DNA of 43,877 nucleotides, taken from SAR86 cluster bacterium. GTDB lineage: Bacteria > Pseudomonadota > Gammaproteobacteria > Pseudomonadales > Pseudohongiellaceae. Shown in pieces: positions 6,857 to 16,973 of this stretch. The DNA lies in NCBI GenBank assembly GCA_002746215.1, contig NVWI01000001.1:183197-227073 (forward strand), written 5' to 3'. The translations under genes and the position numbers were made by a program. The notes under the pieces were generated by a model. That model was not told where the DNA came from, did no database searches, and saw nothing but the letters and a program-made list of their open reading frames with translations. Every line of letters begins with the position of its first letter. Position 1 is the stretch's first letter.

Positions 6857-9172
6857 GTGAAAGCAACTCTTTATAAATCTATAAACCGCCTGGCTCCGCT
6901 AGTGGCTTGTAGTGCTATTTTGTTTGCTGCACACACACAAGCCAAAGAGCATTTATTAGGCGCATTGGATAATGAAACTTTATTAAATTGCGACAACCTT
7001 TATTGGTCAGGCCAAAGCCTTGACGCTAATGCCTGTTATCTAAGTATCGTCCGCACGGTTCATCCTCCAGAAATTCAAGCGGAGGCAATGTGGGCCTTAG
7101 GCGATCTGTATACAGCTGATGAGCTGTTAGAACAAGCGGCCCAATTGAGCCCTGATAATGCCATGATCCTGGTTAGAACCGGTGAGCTTTATAATCGCAC
7201 CTACCAATATCAAACTGCTTACAACTTTTTTAATCAGGCATTAACGCTTGAGCCTGATAATGCCTGGGCGCATGTTGGTGCGGCAGAAGCGCTTAGCTCT
7301 GGTAATAATGGTGAGGAAATTACTGCTCATCTACAAGCCGTAGAAATGTATTTTGCTTCCCCGCCAGGTGCTAGATTACGCGCCATGATCATGTCGATTA
7401 CTTCTGTCATGGAACGAGATTTATATGACCAGGCCCGAGAGAGTCTTGATCAAGCATGGGAACTTGTCGAAGACGAAGACCTCCCGCACATGCAACTTAA
7501 TGCGCTTGAAGCGGCTCTGGCTTTTGTCACCAGAAGAACCTACCAAGTACAAACCTATATAGATGAAGCGCTGAACGAAGCACCTGTTTATGGAGATGCT
7601 TACGCCATCCCGGCATACTTTGCCTCTATCACGCGTAGGTATGCTGAAGCCGGTGAATTTTATCAAAAAGCAGTTGAAGTCGAACCCCATCATTGGGCGG
7701 CCCATCTGGAGCTTGGTCAAAATTACCTTCGGTTAAATCAAATTACTGAAGGTATTCGTCATGTCGAAACTTCTTACGAAGGTGACGGTTTTAATCCGAA
7801 AACACTCAACATGATGCGCCTGCTGGATACCTTTACCGAAAACTTTGTTGACCTAACTTTTCCAAATCCGCCAGCAGGTGATGGTATTCCTAAACTGGTG
7901 CTACGACTGGATCGTAATGAAGTGGATGTGCTAAGCCCTTATGCCCAGGAGTTAGCTGAATCCAGCATGGCAATTTTTGAAGAACGTTATAACTTCCCGG
8001 CAAAAGAACCTGTCATCGTCGAAATATTTCCTAACCATGAAGACTTTGTCGTGCGCTCTATTGGCATGCCCGGTGTCGGCATTCTTGGCGTAACCTTTGG
8101 TTATCTGTTTGCCATGGACTCACCTACCGGCCACCCGAATGAAACCTATCACTGGGGTACAACCCTGTGGCACGAAATGGCTCACGTTTATACGGTTGAA
8201 GCCACAGAACATGGTGTGCCGCGTTGGTACAGTGAAGGCATTTCAGTCTATGAGGAATGGAATACCGGCCCAATTCCTGGCATTAAAATACCGGCATACG
8301 TATTACAATTTATGGCCGAGGACGCTTTTCTACCCGTTGCTGAATTAGATAACGGATTTATGCGGCCAACATATGACGAGCAAGTCATTGTTTCCTATAT
8401 GCAGGCAGGCTTAATCTTCCAGTTTATCTCTGACGAATACGGCCACGACAAAATAGTCGACATGCTTTATCTCTTTGTTGAAGGTACTGATGAAGTCACG
8501 GCTATTGAAACGACTTTGAATATCAGTGATAGAGAGTTTGACCGCCACTTTAAACAATATATTGATATTCAATTCGGCCCCTTGCTCAATAACTTACAAA
8601 TCTGGCAGCAAGATTTACAAGCGACCGCACAGGCATATGGCGCTGGCTCTTGGGAAGAAACCATTACCGCTGCCAATCGGGCAATTTTTACTTACCCAGA
8701 ATACGTTGAACAGGACAGCCCTTACATTGCTAAAGCACTGGCTCATGCTCAGCTTGAACAAGATGAACTGAAATTTGAAACCCTTGAAACTTTCTGGCAC
8801 CTTGGTGGTTATTCAGCCCGCGCCTTGAAGGAGCTTGCCGATGAATATATTGCCCGCGGACAACAGACAGAGGCAATTGCTGTATTTAGAGACGTCCATT
8901 ATGCCGACCCTTTTGATGAAGAGACGCATGGCAAACTTGGTGACTTGTATATTGAACTGGATCAGCCAGAAGCAGCTTTGCAGGAATATATGGTCGGGCT
9001 AGCGCTAAACCCTTTAGATCAGGCCGCTGCTAATTATCGTGTTGCCTCAGCTTATAAAGCTTTAAATGATCCCGCTCAATCAATGGACTATTTAATGACC
9101 GCGCTGGATATTGCCCCGCAATATCGGCCAGCACAACAACTATTATTGGAATTGAGCAGGGCAGGAAACTGA
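6857..9172 (+). CDS. Exported TPR protein with gluzincin (peptidase MA-like) domain
   Basis: 771 residues starting at GTG, with an AAAGG site about 13 bases upstream. A signal peptide (cleavage near residue 29, HTQA) is followed by tetratricopeptide repeats (about 75-310). A metallopeptidase domain follows (about 345-560), with H439-E440-M-A-H443 and a downstream WYSEG whose Glu460 is the likely third zinc ligand. More TPRs (about 670-765) close the protein. The His/Glu arrangement is the gluzincin (DUF1570/peptidase MA) pattern and all ligands are present. TPRs on both sides suggest it works in a complex, probably with the VWA proteins of the operon. It is predicted to be periplasmic. The similar but smaller protein at 41081-42610 shares WYSEG. 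Confidence 0.85.
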   Translation: MKATLYKSINRLAPLVACSAILFAAHTQAKEHLLGALDNETLLNCDNLYWSGQSLDANACYLSIVRTVHPPEIQAEAMWALGDLYTADELLEQAAQLSPDNAMILVRTGELYNRTYQYQTAYNFFNQALTLEPDNAWAHVGAAEALSSGNNGEEITAHLQAVEMYFASPPGARLRAMIMSITSVMERDLYDQARESLDQAWELVEDEDLPHMQLNALEAALAFVTRRTYQVQTYIDEALNEAPVYGDAYAIPAYFASITRRYAEAGEFYQKAVEVEPHHWAAHLELGQNYLRLNQITEGIRHVETSYEGDGFNPKTLNMMRLLDTFTENFVDLTFPNPPAGDGIPKLVLRLDRNEVDVLSPYAQELAESSMAIFEERYNFPAKEPVIVEIFPNHEDFVVRSIGMPGVGILGVTFGYLFAMDSPTGHPNETYHWGTTLWHEMAHVYTVEATEHGVPRWYSEGISVYEEWNTGPIPGIKIPAYVLQFMAEDAFLPVAELDNGFMRPTYDEQVIVSYMQAGLIFQFISDEYGHDKIVDMLYLFVEGTDEVTAIETTLNISDREFDRHFKQYIDIQFGPLLNNLQIWQQDLQATAQAYGAGSWEETITAANRAIFTYPEYVEQDSPYIAKALAHAQLEQDELKFETLETFWHLGGYSARALKELADEYIARGQQTEAIAVFRDVHYADPFDEETHGKLGDLYIELDQPEAALQEYMVGLALNPLDQAAANYRVASAYKALNDPAQSMDYLMTALDIAPQYRPAQQLLLELSRAGN

Positions 9173-9220
9173 ACTAATAAATAGCCGAAATAGAAGAGAA
9201 AGTTAAATCAACCAGGAATT

Positions 9221-10249
9221 ATGCATATGAGTGAAGCAGTAGAAGATTTTGGATCGGATGAAACTCGTGAATTAGTCGCCAACTTTCAAAAGGCAACTGC
9301 GGATATCCGAGAACAAATTGGCGGCACGATTGTCGGCCAGGATGAGGTTGTTGATAGCCTGCTGATTGCTCTCTTCGTTGGCGGACACTGTTTGATCACG
9401 GGTATGCCGGGCACTGCGAAGACCTTGTTAGTCCATACTCTGGCAAGCGCCCTGGGCTTAAATTTTAAGCGCATACAATTTACCCCTGACCTGATGCCAA
9501 CTGATATCACCGGCACAGACATGGTGGAAGAAGATCAAAGCACCGGCAAACGTGAATGGCGTTTTATTGAAGGCCCGATTTTCACTAACGTACTGCTGGC
9601 TGATGAGATTAACCGAACACCACCAAAAACTCAGGCAGCCTTACTGGAAGCGATGCAGGAAAAAACGGTCACCGTGCGCGGTAAAAACCATATTCTCGAC
9701 AAGCCTTTTATTGTGCTGGCAACCCAGAACCCAATCGAACTTGAAGGCACTTATCCATTGCCTGAAGCTCAGCTTGACCGTTTCCTGTTCAATGTCATTC
9801 TTGATTATCTGGATTCAGAGCAGGAAATCGCCGTTATTAATCGCTTCACCAAAAGCGTCGAGATGCCTCCGGTAAAAGCCTGCACCACGGCAGAAGAAAT
9901 CATCAAGTTTCAAAGCCTGGTAAGAGAAGTGCCTATCTCTGATTCTCTGAGCCGCTATGCTGTCGATATTGTGCGTGCCACCCGGCCTTCTGATGCACTA
10001 GCCACCGACATGATTAAAAAGTATGCCAATTTTGGTGCCAGTATTCGCGCCACCATGAACCTGGTATTAGCCGCTAAAACACGTGCATTAATGCAAGGCC
10101 GCTATCATGTGCAGGCTGACGATTTAAAAGCGCTAGCCATCCCAATTATGCGCCATCGTGTGTTGCCAAATTATTATGCCGAATCGGATGGCATCACTAT
10201 TGATGACATCCTGGCTGATTTACTGACGCATATTCCTGTGAACGAATAA
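9221..10249 (+). CDS. MoxR-family AAA+ ATPase
   Basis: 342 residues of a canonical MoxR ATPase. Walker A is GMPGTAKT (61-68), Walker B is LLADE followed by INR (125-132), sensor 1 is ATQNP (167-171) and the arginine-finger region is AQLDRFLF. The C-terminal lid domain runs to about 335. Two in-frame ATGs (9221 and 9227) are possible; the AGGA site at 9214 fits the second slightly better. MoxR ATPases act as chaperones that insert cofactors into, or remodel, VWA-domain proteins. Here it lies directly ahead of DUF58 and BatA-like genes and after two other envelope genes, consistent with powering that assembly from the cytoplasm. Confidence 0.96.
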   Translation: MHMSEAVEDFGSDETRELVANFQKATADIREQIGGTIVGQDEVVDSLLIALFVGGHCLITGMPGTAKTLLVHTLASALGLNFKRIQFTPDLMPTDITGTDMVEEDQSTGKREWRFIEGPIFTNVLLADEINRTPPKTQAALLEAMQEKTVTVRGKNHILDKPFIVLATQNPIELEGTYPLPEAQLDRFLFNVILDYLDSEQEIAVINRFTKSVEMPPVKACTTAEEIIKFQSLVREVPISDSLSRYAVDIVRATRPSDALATDMIKKYANFGASIRATMNLVLAAKTRALMQGRYHVQADDLKALAIPIMRHRVLPNYYAESDGITIDDILADLLTHIPVNE

Positions 10250-10274
10250 GTCATAACTAAATTAACAATTAATC

Positions 10275-11189
10275 ATGCAAATAGGTCAAACCGACAATAA
10301 GAATGCACCAACCCGCCTGCTGGACCCCAGCGTGCTGTCCAGCCTTGCCAATCTGGAGCTGGTTGCCAAGGCCGTGGTTGAAGGTTTTGTTATGGGCCTG
10401 CATCGCTCGCCTAAATATGGCTTCAGTCAGGAGTTTGTTGAGTACCGCGCATATGTCGACGGTGACGATCCGCGCCATATAGATTGGAACGTTTACTCTC
10501 GAACTAACAAAACATTTATCAAGTTGTTCAAAGGCGAAACCAACAGTCACTTAATGCTGTTACTTGATACCTCCGCCTCAATGGGCTTTGGTGCTAGCCA
10601 TTCAAAATTGCAATACGGCAAGTATCTGACCGCGAGTTTGGCCTATCTGGCTTCACGTCAGCACGATGCCATTGGTGCCATGATTTTTAATGACGAAGTG
10701 GTGCAATATCGCCCCCCCACTTCAAAGAGCGGCACCCTGCACGGTATTATTCACATGCTGGATAATGCTGAGGCCACCCAAGGCACCGCCATGCACAAAC
10801 CTTTCACCCGCTTTCGAGAGCATGTGAAAAAGCGCGGACTGGTTGCCATAATTTCTGATTTTTATTGTGATCCTGAAACCCTTATGGAAAACGTGCGTCC
10901 TCTGGCTCTACATGGTCAGGACGTCATCATGTTTCATTTAATGGACCCTGATGAGCTTAATCCGAACATTAAAGAATCAACCCTATATGAAGACATGGAG
11001 TCAGGGGATTCGATTGAGGTAGACCCGGTTTTTATGCAGCAAGATTATCCACAAAGAATAAAAGCGCATATTGCTGCCATTGAAAAAACGGCACAAGGCA
11101 TGAATGCTGATCACATACTGTTGAACACCAATGAGCCGCTTGATCGCGCCTTACACTCTTATCTGACCTTTCGGGAGAAGCGCGCCTGA
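10275..11189 (+). CDS. DUF58 domain protein
   Basis: 304 residues, the usual partner of MoxR. The DUF58 signature EYRAYVDGDDPRHIDWNVYS (about 56-75) is intact. A degenerate VWA-like strand LLLDTSASM (D98, S100, S102) follows, and a strand LVAIISDFY sits further on. No membrane helix is seen, so it is probably cytoplasmic or peripheral. It starts 25 bases after moxR and overlaps the next gene by one base (TGATG), which implies coupled translation. DUF58 proteins are thought to bridge MoxR and membrane VWA proteins; the biochemical role is not established. Confidence 0.94.
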   Translation: MQIGQTDNKNAPTRLLDPSVLSSLANLELVAKAVVEGFVMGLHRSPKYGFSQEFVEYRAYVDGDDPRHIDWNVYSRTNKTFIKLFKGETNSHLMLLLDTSASMGFGASHSKLQYGKYLTASLAYLASRQHDAIGAMIFNDEVVQYRPPTSKSGTLHGIIHMLDNAEATQGTAMHKPFTRFREHVKKRGLVAIISDFYCDPETLMENVRPLALHGQDVIMFHLMDPDELNPNIKESTLYEDMESGDSIEVDPVFMQQDYPQRIKAHIAAIEKTAQGMNADHILLNTNEPLDRALHSYLTFREKRA

Positions 11190-13219
11190 TGTCTCTGCTT
11201 AGCCCACTATTTTTGTTTGCCTTACTCGGTATCGCATTGCCTATATGGCTGCATCGTTTACAAACAAACGCCACCGAAAGAGAAAAGTTTAGCTCCATTA
11301 TGTTCATGGAGCAGAGCCAGCAACGCGTGCATATCCAGCGACAATTGAAATACCTTTTGTTAATGGCCTTGCGAATTCTGTTTCTGGTTTTGTTAGTTCT
11401 CGCTTTTACCAAGCCGGTGTTTTTTGTCGCACCTGATGCTGCGGTAACTGAAGACACAACGCATCATGTCATTGTTCTTGATACCTCTTTTTCTATGCGT
11501 GAAGGTGGCAGTTTTGATCAGGCAATTGCCTTAGCTGAGGGCTTGATCGACAATATGGGCACAGATGATATTGCCAGTCTTTATACGGCGAGTGGCTCCG
11601 TTGAAACCATTACCGCAGCGACTGCCGATACAGCCGTTATCAGAGGCAGCCTGAATGACCTCAGCCCTGATAATGGACGTTTGGATATTGGCGCCATGGT
11701 GACGGCTTTAGACAGCTTAATTGCCAGTAGCCAGGCAAATTTTATTATTCATTTTATCAGTGATTACCAGCAAAGCGGCCAGGCTGTACGTTTTGCTGAC
11801 ATGATCCCGGATGTTATTAATGGGCGTCCGGTGACACTTAATATTCATCAGGTTAAAACGCAAAACATAGCGAACTGGTCAGTTGCTTCTGTGGAAATTA
11901 CAGCCGTCGATACTGTGCGTATTGGTCTAAAAAATAACAGTGATGCCGATCAAAGCGCTGAAAAAACAGTCACCTTAAGCATCAACGACCTTACTCAACA
12001 AAACCTTACCGAAACCTTTGCCGCTCCAGCAGACGGGATATCTTATCTCACGTTTGAAAATGTCTTGTTTGAAGAGGGCGATAATCGCCTGGATGTTAAT
12101 GTTTCACCAAACGATAGTTTTCCTGAGGATGATATTCGCCACACAGTCTTTGATAACTCGCCCCCGGCACCGGTTATTCTTTTAAGCGCTGACCCAGAAT
12201 CTTTGGCCGTTACTTATATTACAACCGCTCTGGAAACTGCGCCTCGCGGTTACGAAGTAGAGCTGCAAAATATTAATGATTTTGACCCCCGAATATTACA
12301 GCGCTATCCCTGGATAGTGATTGACGACATCGGCGCAGTTAACGAATCGCTTGCACAAGAATTGCAACGCTATGTTGATGGCGGTGGCGCAATACTGGCC
12401 GCCGTCGGTGAGCGCACACTGGGTCAAACCAGCATTCCAGTGGGAGGTCAAACTATTGATGGCGGCCTGACTTTTAATCGTAATACTGCGTACAGCATTC
12501 AGCGCGTAAATACAGCGCACCCTGTATTGGATGGCTCTGTCGGCTGGAATAACCTGGCCATCTCCCGAGTGCTACCAATCGAAACAGATGACACGAGTAA
12601 TGTTCTTATTAATTTAAATGACGACATTCCTTTTTTAATAGAACGTAACATTGGCCTCGGCCGCTTCCTCTTATTAAATACTGACTTGAATAACACCTGG
12701 AGCGACCTGCCTGTGAAACCTGTTTTTGTGAGTTTTATTGCTGAAGCTGCCAGACACTTATCTAATGAAGAATTATTAGTGAAAGAACAGACTATCAATA
12801 GCTTCCTGCAACTGGGCCAAAATGGCGGCGCTTCTGGCCAAGTCTATGCTCCTTCTGGAGACAGCTTGCTGTCTTTAGCCGACACAACTCAAGCGCAGAG
12901 CATACAACTCACTGAAACCGGTTATTACAGAATCGTCACGTTAGGCCGCGATATATTAGTTGCCGTTAACCCCGATGCCCGTGAATCAGATTTAAATATT
13001 ATGGACGCCCAGACTCTGCAAAACTGGGAAACTATGGTGGCTGGCAGCGCGAGGAGTATGGAATTCGTGGATGGCATCGCCGTCAGCATCGCCGAAGAGG
13101 AGTCTGTCGCTGTAGAGATTTGGCGTGTATTATTGATTTTACTTGCTGTTATTGTCCTTACCGAGTCCTTATTAGGTAATCGCTATCTACGGTTCAATAC
13201 AGGAAATACCTCGTTATGA
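11189..13219 (+). CDS. BatA-like VWA membrane protein
   Basis: 676 residues. The N-terminus is the Bat (aerotolerance regulator) N-terminal domain: helix 4-20, IWLHRL, then helix 55-74 ending in FTKPVF. A VWA domain with D98-T-S100-F-S102 (MIDAS) follows, and a GATase-like region at about 325-530 (IDDIGAVNESLAQELQRYV, GGGAILAAVGER). A C-terminal helix (about 648-664) anchors the protein again. The topology mirrors the first operon gene, so the operon encodes two large periplasmic VWA/GATase-like proteins. It overlaps both neighbours by 1 and 4 bases. Confidence 0.88.
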   Translation: MSLLSPLFLFALLGIALPIWLHRLQTNATEREKFSSIMFMEQSQQRVHIQRQLKYLLLMALRILFLVLLVLAFTKPVFFVAPDAAVTEDTTHHVIVLDTSFSMREGGSFDQAIALAEGLIDNMGTDDIASLYTASGSVETITAATADTAVIRGSLNDLSPDNGRLDIGAMVTALDSLIASSQANFIIHFISDYQQSGQAVRFADMIPDVINGRPVTLNIHQVKTQNIANWSVASVEITAVDTVRIGLKNNSDADQSAEKTVTLSINDLTQQNLTETFAAPADGISYLTFENVLFEEGDNRLDVNVSPNDSFPEDDIRHTVFDNSPPAPVILLSADPESLAVTYITTALETAPRGYEVELQNINDFDPRILQRYPWIVIDDIGAVNESLAQELQRYVDGGGAILAAVGERTLGQTSIPVGGQTIDGGLTFNRNTAYSIQRVNTAHPVLDGSVGWNNLAISRVLPIETDDTSNVLINLNDDIPFLIERNIGLGRFLLLNTDLNNTWSDLPVKPVFVSFIAEAARHLSNEELLVKEQTINSFLQLGQNGGASGQVYAPSGDSLLSLADTTQAQSIQLTETGYYRIVTLGRDILVAVNPDARESDLNIMDAQTLQNWETMVAGSARSMEFVDGIAVSIAEEESVAVEIWRVLLILLAVIVLTESLLGNRYLRFNTGNTSL

Positions 13220-16200
13220 AAGCAACCGAAAAGCTTGAACTCTACCTGGCTGAATTTCGCCAGCGTCTAAAAAAATTAGTTATTCTGCAAGGTGTGGCAG
13301 CAGTTGCTGCTGTTATCCTAATAATCTCCCTGATTGCAGCCTGGCTTTCACTTGAAAATGGTTACGCTGACTCCACAGTCATCACTTTTCGTCTCTTACT
13401 GATTCTGGCGCTAGCTGTAGTCACTCTAAAAGGCATTGTTGAGCCCTTAAAAAGAATTAAAGACAATGTCAGCTCACAAATTGAAAGTCGCAGTGCAAAA
13501 ACTGGCGGTAAAGGCTTTCAAGGTCGTGTCGAAACCTATGCTCAAATGGAGCAAGGCAATCCCTTCCGTGAGCTGCTGGCTGAAGATGCATTAAAAATCA
13601 GCGAGTCTTATCCTGCGGCTGAACAAGTTAAGAACAAGGACATGCAAATAGCCGGACTGGCTGCGGCTGCAATGCTTGCTGTGCTAATTTATATGAGCGT
13701 CGGCGCAGGCTTGTTTTCCTACAGTCTGCAAAACTTTCTTGCGGGTTGGGCCAGTGACAGTTTTGTGCCGCCACAATCGATTGTTGTTTTACCCGGTGAT
13801 GAAAGTGTGCGACGTGGCTCTAATTTACGAATCAATGCGCAAGTAGAAGGCTTTGACCCTGATGAAGCAACCCTTCATGTACGTAGCGACGGCGAAGACT
13901 GGCAGGAAGTTCCTTTAATCAGAACCATGGATGGCTTTGAATTCACGCTGTTCTCATTACAAGAAGAGATGGACTACTACGTTTCAACGACGGGTTTGCG
14001 TAGCCCTGACTTTACCGTGCAGGTTGTTGATTTGCCCTCAATCGAAAATCTGGAATTAACCTATATTTTCCCAGAATGGACCGCGCGTGAATCAGAAACG
14101 TCTACCCGTGGTGACATTGAGGCATTAGCAGAAACCAAAATTATACTTAATGTGACGACTTCCGGCCCTTTACCTGCTGGAGAATTAATCCTCAATAATA
14201 CCTCTCAAGCACTCAGCATAAACGGTAATGAAGCGTCTACTGAATTTATGATTTTAGAGGAAGGACAATATTACATCGCAGCTTTGGTTGGCGGCGAGCA
14301 AGTGCGTTTAAGTGATGATTACTTCATTAGCATAGCTGAAGACGGCTCTCCACAAATTGAACTCATGCGTCCTGGTCAGGACTGGAATGCTACCAATATT
14401 GAAGAAGTGTTGGCTCGAGTTGATGCCTCTGATGATTACGCCCTGGAAAGCCTGCTAATTAAATATTCCATTAATGGCGGAGACTGGCAGGAAGTGGATT
14501 TGTATGAAGCCGCTGACGAGCTTTCAATTGAACATATCTTCATGCTGGAAGACATGCGTACCGTACAAACACGCACGGCAGCAGCGCCTAAAATTGAGTT
14601 GGGTGCTTTTGATATTGTGCTGGGAGATGCATTGTTGCCCGTAGGAGTAGAAGAAGGTGAGGAAGGTGAAGAAGAAATTGCCAGCCTTGATCCCTCGGCT
14701 CAGGATAATGAACCTACTTTTGACGAAATTCCACTCAAACCAGGCGATCTAATTTCCTACTATGCCGAAGCTTCTGACCGCTCACGGACAGTACAAACGG
14801 ATATCTATTTCATTCAGATTCAAGCCTATAACCGACGTTATTCGCAATCGCAGCTCTCTGGAGGCGGTGGCGGTGGTGGCGGCAGCCCTACTGATGAAAT
14901 TTCTCAACGCCAACGTCAGATCGTGGTATCAACCTGGAACCTGATTCGCGAAGCCGGTGAAGGTAATAATGGGCAGGTTGAAATTAATTCGTCATTACTG
15001 TCTGAACTACAGCTAACTCTGGCCCAACAAGCACAAACACTTACTGATCGCGCACGGGCTCGTCAGCTTAATCAGCAGGATGAAGACGTCGAGCGCTTTG
15101 TAGAGAGCATGGATTTAGCTATTCAGGCTATGTTCCCCAGTTCTGAGCATCTAGCCTCTTTAGAACTGCAAGAAGCGATTCAACCTGCCCAGGAAGCCCT
15201 GCAACATTTATTGCAAGCTGAAGCTGTATTTAACGATATGCAAGTAGGCCAGCAGCAAGGCGGGAGCGGTGGAGGCGGTGGTAGTCGTGCCAGCCAGGAT
15301 CTTGCCGAAATGTTTGAGCTGGAAATGGATATGGAGCAAAACCAGTACGAAACGGGTGAAAGTGCTTCGCCACAAGCGCAGCAGGAGCAATTGGAAGACA
15401 TCATGGCTCAGCTAGATGAGCTTGCACAACGCCAGGAACAACTTGCTAATAACATGCGTAATCAGCAACAGTTGACCGAAGCACAACAATATCAGCAGGA
15501 AATGCTCAGACGCGACGCCGAACAATTACAAGAACAGTTAGAGCAATTACAACAACAGCAACTGGGGCAACAAGGCCAGCAACAGGCCAATAACCAACAG
15601 CAAGGGCAACCTGGACAACAGGGTCAGCAAACCGGTCAAGAAGGGCAGCAGGGTCAAGAGCAAGAAGGCCAACAAACTGCTCAAAATGAGCTACAGCGAC
15701 GCCTTGAAAGTGCTATACGTGCAATGAATGAGACCGAAGAAGCTATGGCAAATAACCTTGGCTCTGAAGAATTGCAACGCGCGGCAGAAGAAGCACAGCG
15801 CCAACTTGAAGGAGCGCGTGATCAATTAGCTCAAGACCAGATAGCCAGTATGCGGGAATCTTTTGCCAGTATGGCCGATCAATCTGCCGACATGCTGCTT
15901 GCCCAAGAACGTATGCAACAACAATTACAAGAAGCGATGGAGCTCGCTCTGTCTGAACGTGAAAGTGGTGATAACCCTAACAGCCGAGGCATGACATTAC
16001 TGGAAGAAATGGAACTGGCTGATAAGAAGGAAGAACTGGCTGCCGACCTCCAACGCTTACAACAACAAATGATGAACACCATGCAACAATTTGGTGACGA
16101 AACGCCTGCTGCCGCTAGACAGCTTGCTGAAGGTAATGAAACTATTGCTGAACGTGAATTGGAACTGGCTTTGTCTGATGCCGCACTTTATATCGATGCT

Positions 16201-16896
16201 GGTTATGCCCTGTATATTGCCGGTAATGAACGCAATGTCACGGAAGGCATGCGTGCACTGAATGAAAGCTTGGAACGTGCAGAGCAATTGGCCCTGGGCG
16301 CACTTGATGGTGATAGCGACCTTGAACAGGCGCTTGAACAAGCAGGGGAATTACGTGATCAACTGGCGCAGCTTTCTCAGCAGAACGGCCAACAACCCGG
16401 TCAAGGCGGACAGCAACAAGGGCAAGAGGGCGAGGGCCAGCAAGGACAAGGGCAGCAACAAGGTGGTTTGGGTGGCAGACCTGACGGGATCGTGAATGGT
16501 CAGGGCCCTACCGCTTGGTCAGGCAATGGTGCTAACACTGCCTTTGACGGCCCAATTGAGATGCCTGGAGATTTTTACGACGGCCTCGACAATCTTACCG
16601 AACTAACCCGTGATGCTATTCCTGAAATGCAAATGACCCAGGAACAAATAAATGAGCTACTCGATGTTATACGCGAACTGGAATTCAGTCGGGTCAATCG
16701 TAATGATGATATCGTGCTTGAAGAATACAACAATATGCTGGCGTTAATTGAACAGCTGGAACTTTCGTTACGCTTCGAAGGCCGCAATACCAATAATTCC
16801 AACAATGTCCGTACTGCTGTTCTGGATATGATTCCTGAAGAGTATCAGGAATCAGTGGCCGAATATTATCGTCGCTTATCGCGCGAGAATAACTAG
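13216..16896 (+). CDS. Giant Gln-rich DUF4175-like membrane protein
   Basis: 1226 residues. Two N-terminal membrane helices (about 20-43 and 50-70) and a third (about 145-167) are followed by periplasmic beta domains (about 180-540). A poly-Gly linker (about 551-559) leads into a long, largely helical, coiled-coil region (560-1220). It contains a Gln/Gly-rich low-complexity tract (about 770-835, repeats of GQQGQ type) and a second one near 1055-1090. The last 100 residues are helical and acidic. This is the layout of DUF4175 proteins (TIGR02302-type, well known in alphaproteobacteria), here longer than the roughly 850 residues I recall. It overlaps the BatA-like gene by 4 bases and ends the operon. 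Role unknown; it may act as a long spacer or scaffold across the periplasm (inference). Confidence 0.8.
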   Translation: MKATEKLELYLAEFRQRLKKLVILQGVAAVAAVILIISLIAAWLSLENGYADSTVITFRLLLILALAVVTLKGIVEPLKRIKDNVSSQIESRSAKTGGKGFQGRVETYAQMEQGNPFRELLAEDALKISESYPAAEQVKNKDMQIAGLAAAAMLAVLIYMSVGAGLFSYSLQNFLAGWASDSFVPPQSIVVLPGDESVRRGSNLRINAQVEGFDPDEATLHVRSDGEDWQEVPLIRTMDGFEFTLFSLQEEMDYYVSTTGLRSPDFTVQVVDLPSIENLELTYIFPEWTARESETSTRGDIEALAETKIILNVTTSGPLPAGELILNNTSQALSINGNEASTEFMILEEGQYYIAALVGGEQVRLSDDYFISIAEDGSPQIELMRPGQDWNATNIEEVLARVDASDDYALESLLIKYSINGGDWQEVDLYEAADELSIEHIFMLEDMRTVQTRTAAAPKIELGAFDIVLGDALLPVGVEEGEEGEEEIASLDPSAQDNEPTFDEIPLKPGDLISYYAEASDRSRTVQTDIYFIQIQAYNRRYSQSQLSGGGGGGGGSPTDEISQRQRQIVVSTWNLIREAGEGNNGQVEINSSLLSELQLTLAQQAQTLTDRARARQLNQQDEDVERFVESMDLAIQAMFPSSEHLASLELQEAIQPAQEALQHLLQAEAVFNDMQVGQQQGGSGGGGGSRASQDLAEMFELEMDMEQNQYETGESASPQAQQEQLEDIMAQLDELAQRQEQLANNMRNQQQLTEAQQYQQEMLRRDAEQLQEQLEQLQQQQLGQQGQQQANNQQQGQPGQQGQQTGQEGQQGQEQEGQQTAQNELQRRLESAIRAMNETEEAMANNLGSEELQRAAEEAQRQLEGARDQLAQDQIASMRESFASMADQSADMLLAQERMQQQLQEAMELALSERESGDNPNSRGMTLLEEMELADKKEELAADLQRLQQQMMNTMQQFGDETPAAARQLAEGNETIAERELELALSDAALYIDAGYALYIAGNERNVTEGMRALNESLERAEQLALGALDGDSDLEQALEQAGELRDQLAQLSQQNGQQPGQGGQQQGQEGEGQQGQGQQQGGLGGRPDGIVNGQGPTAWSGNGANTAFDGPIEMPGDFYDGLDNLTELTRDAIPEMQMTQEQINELLDVIRELEFSRVNRNDDIVLEEYNNMLALIEQLELSLRFEGRNTNNSNNVRTAVLDMIPEEYQESVAEYYRRLSRENN

Positions 16897-16973
16897 CTCT
16901 AGTTTCCTCAACTATTTCGACTAAGTAACATACTAAGCCTGTACCACTCGTTTAATTATTTTTAAACACTCTT

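Noticed and set aside
15180-16805. Several long antisense reading frames opposite the DUF4175-like gene
   Set aside because: They arise from the CAA/CAG-rich sequence, which gives Leu/Cys/Ser-rich antisense translations without stops; no start signals or family resemblance.
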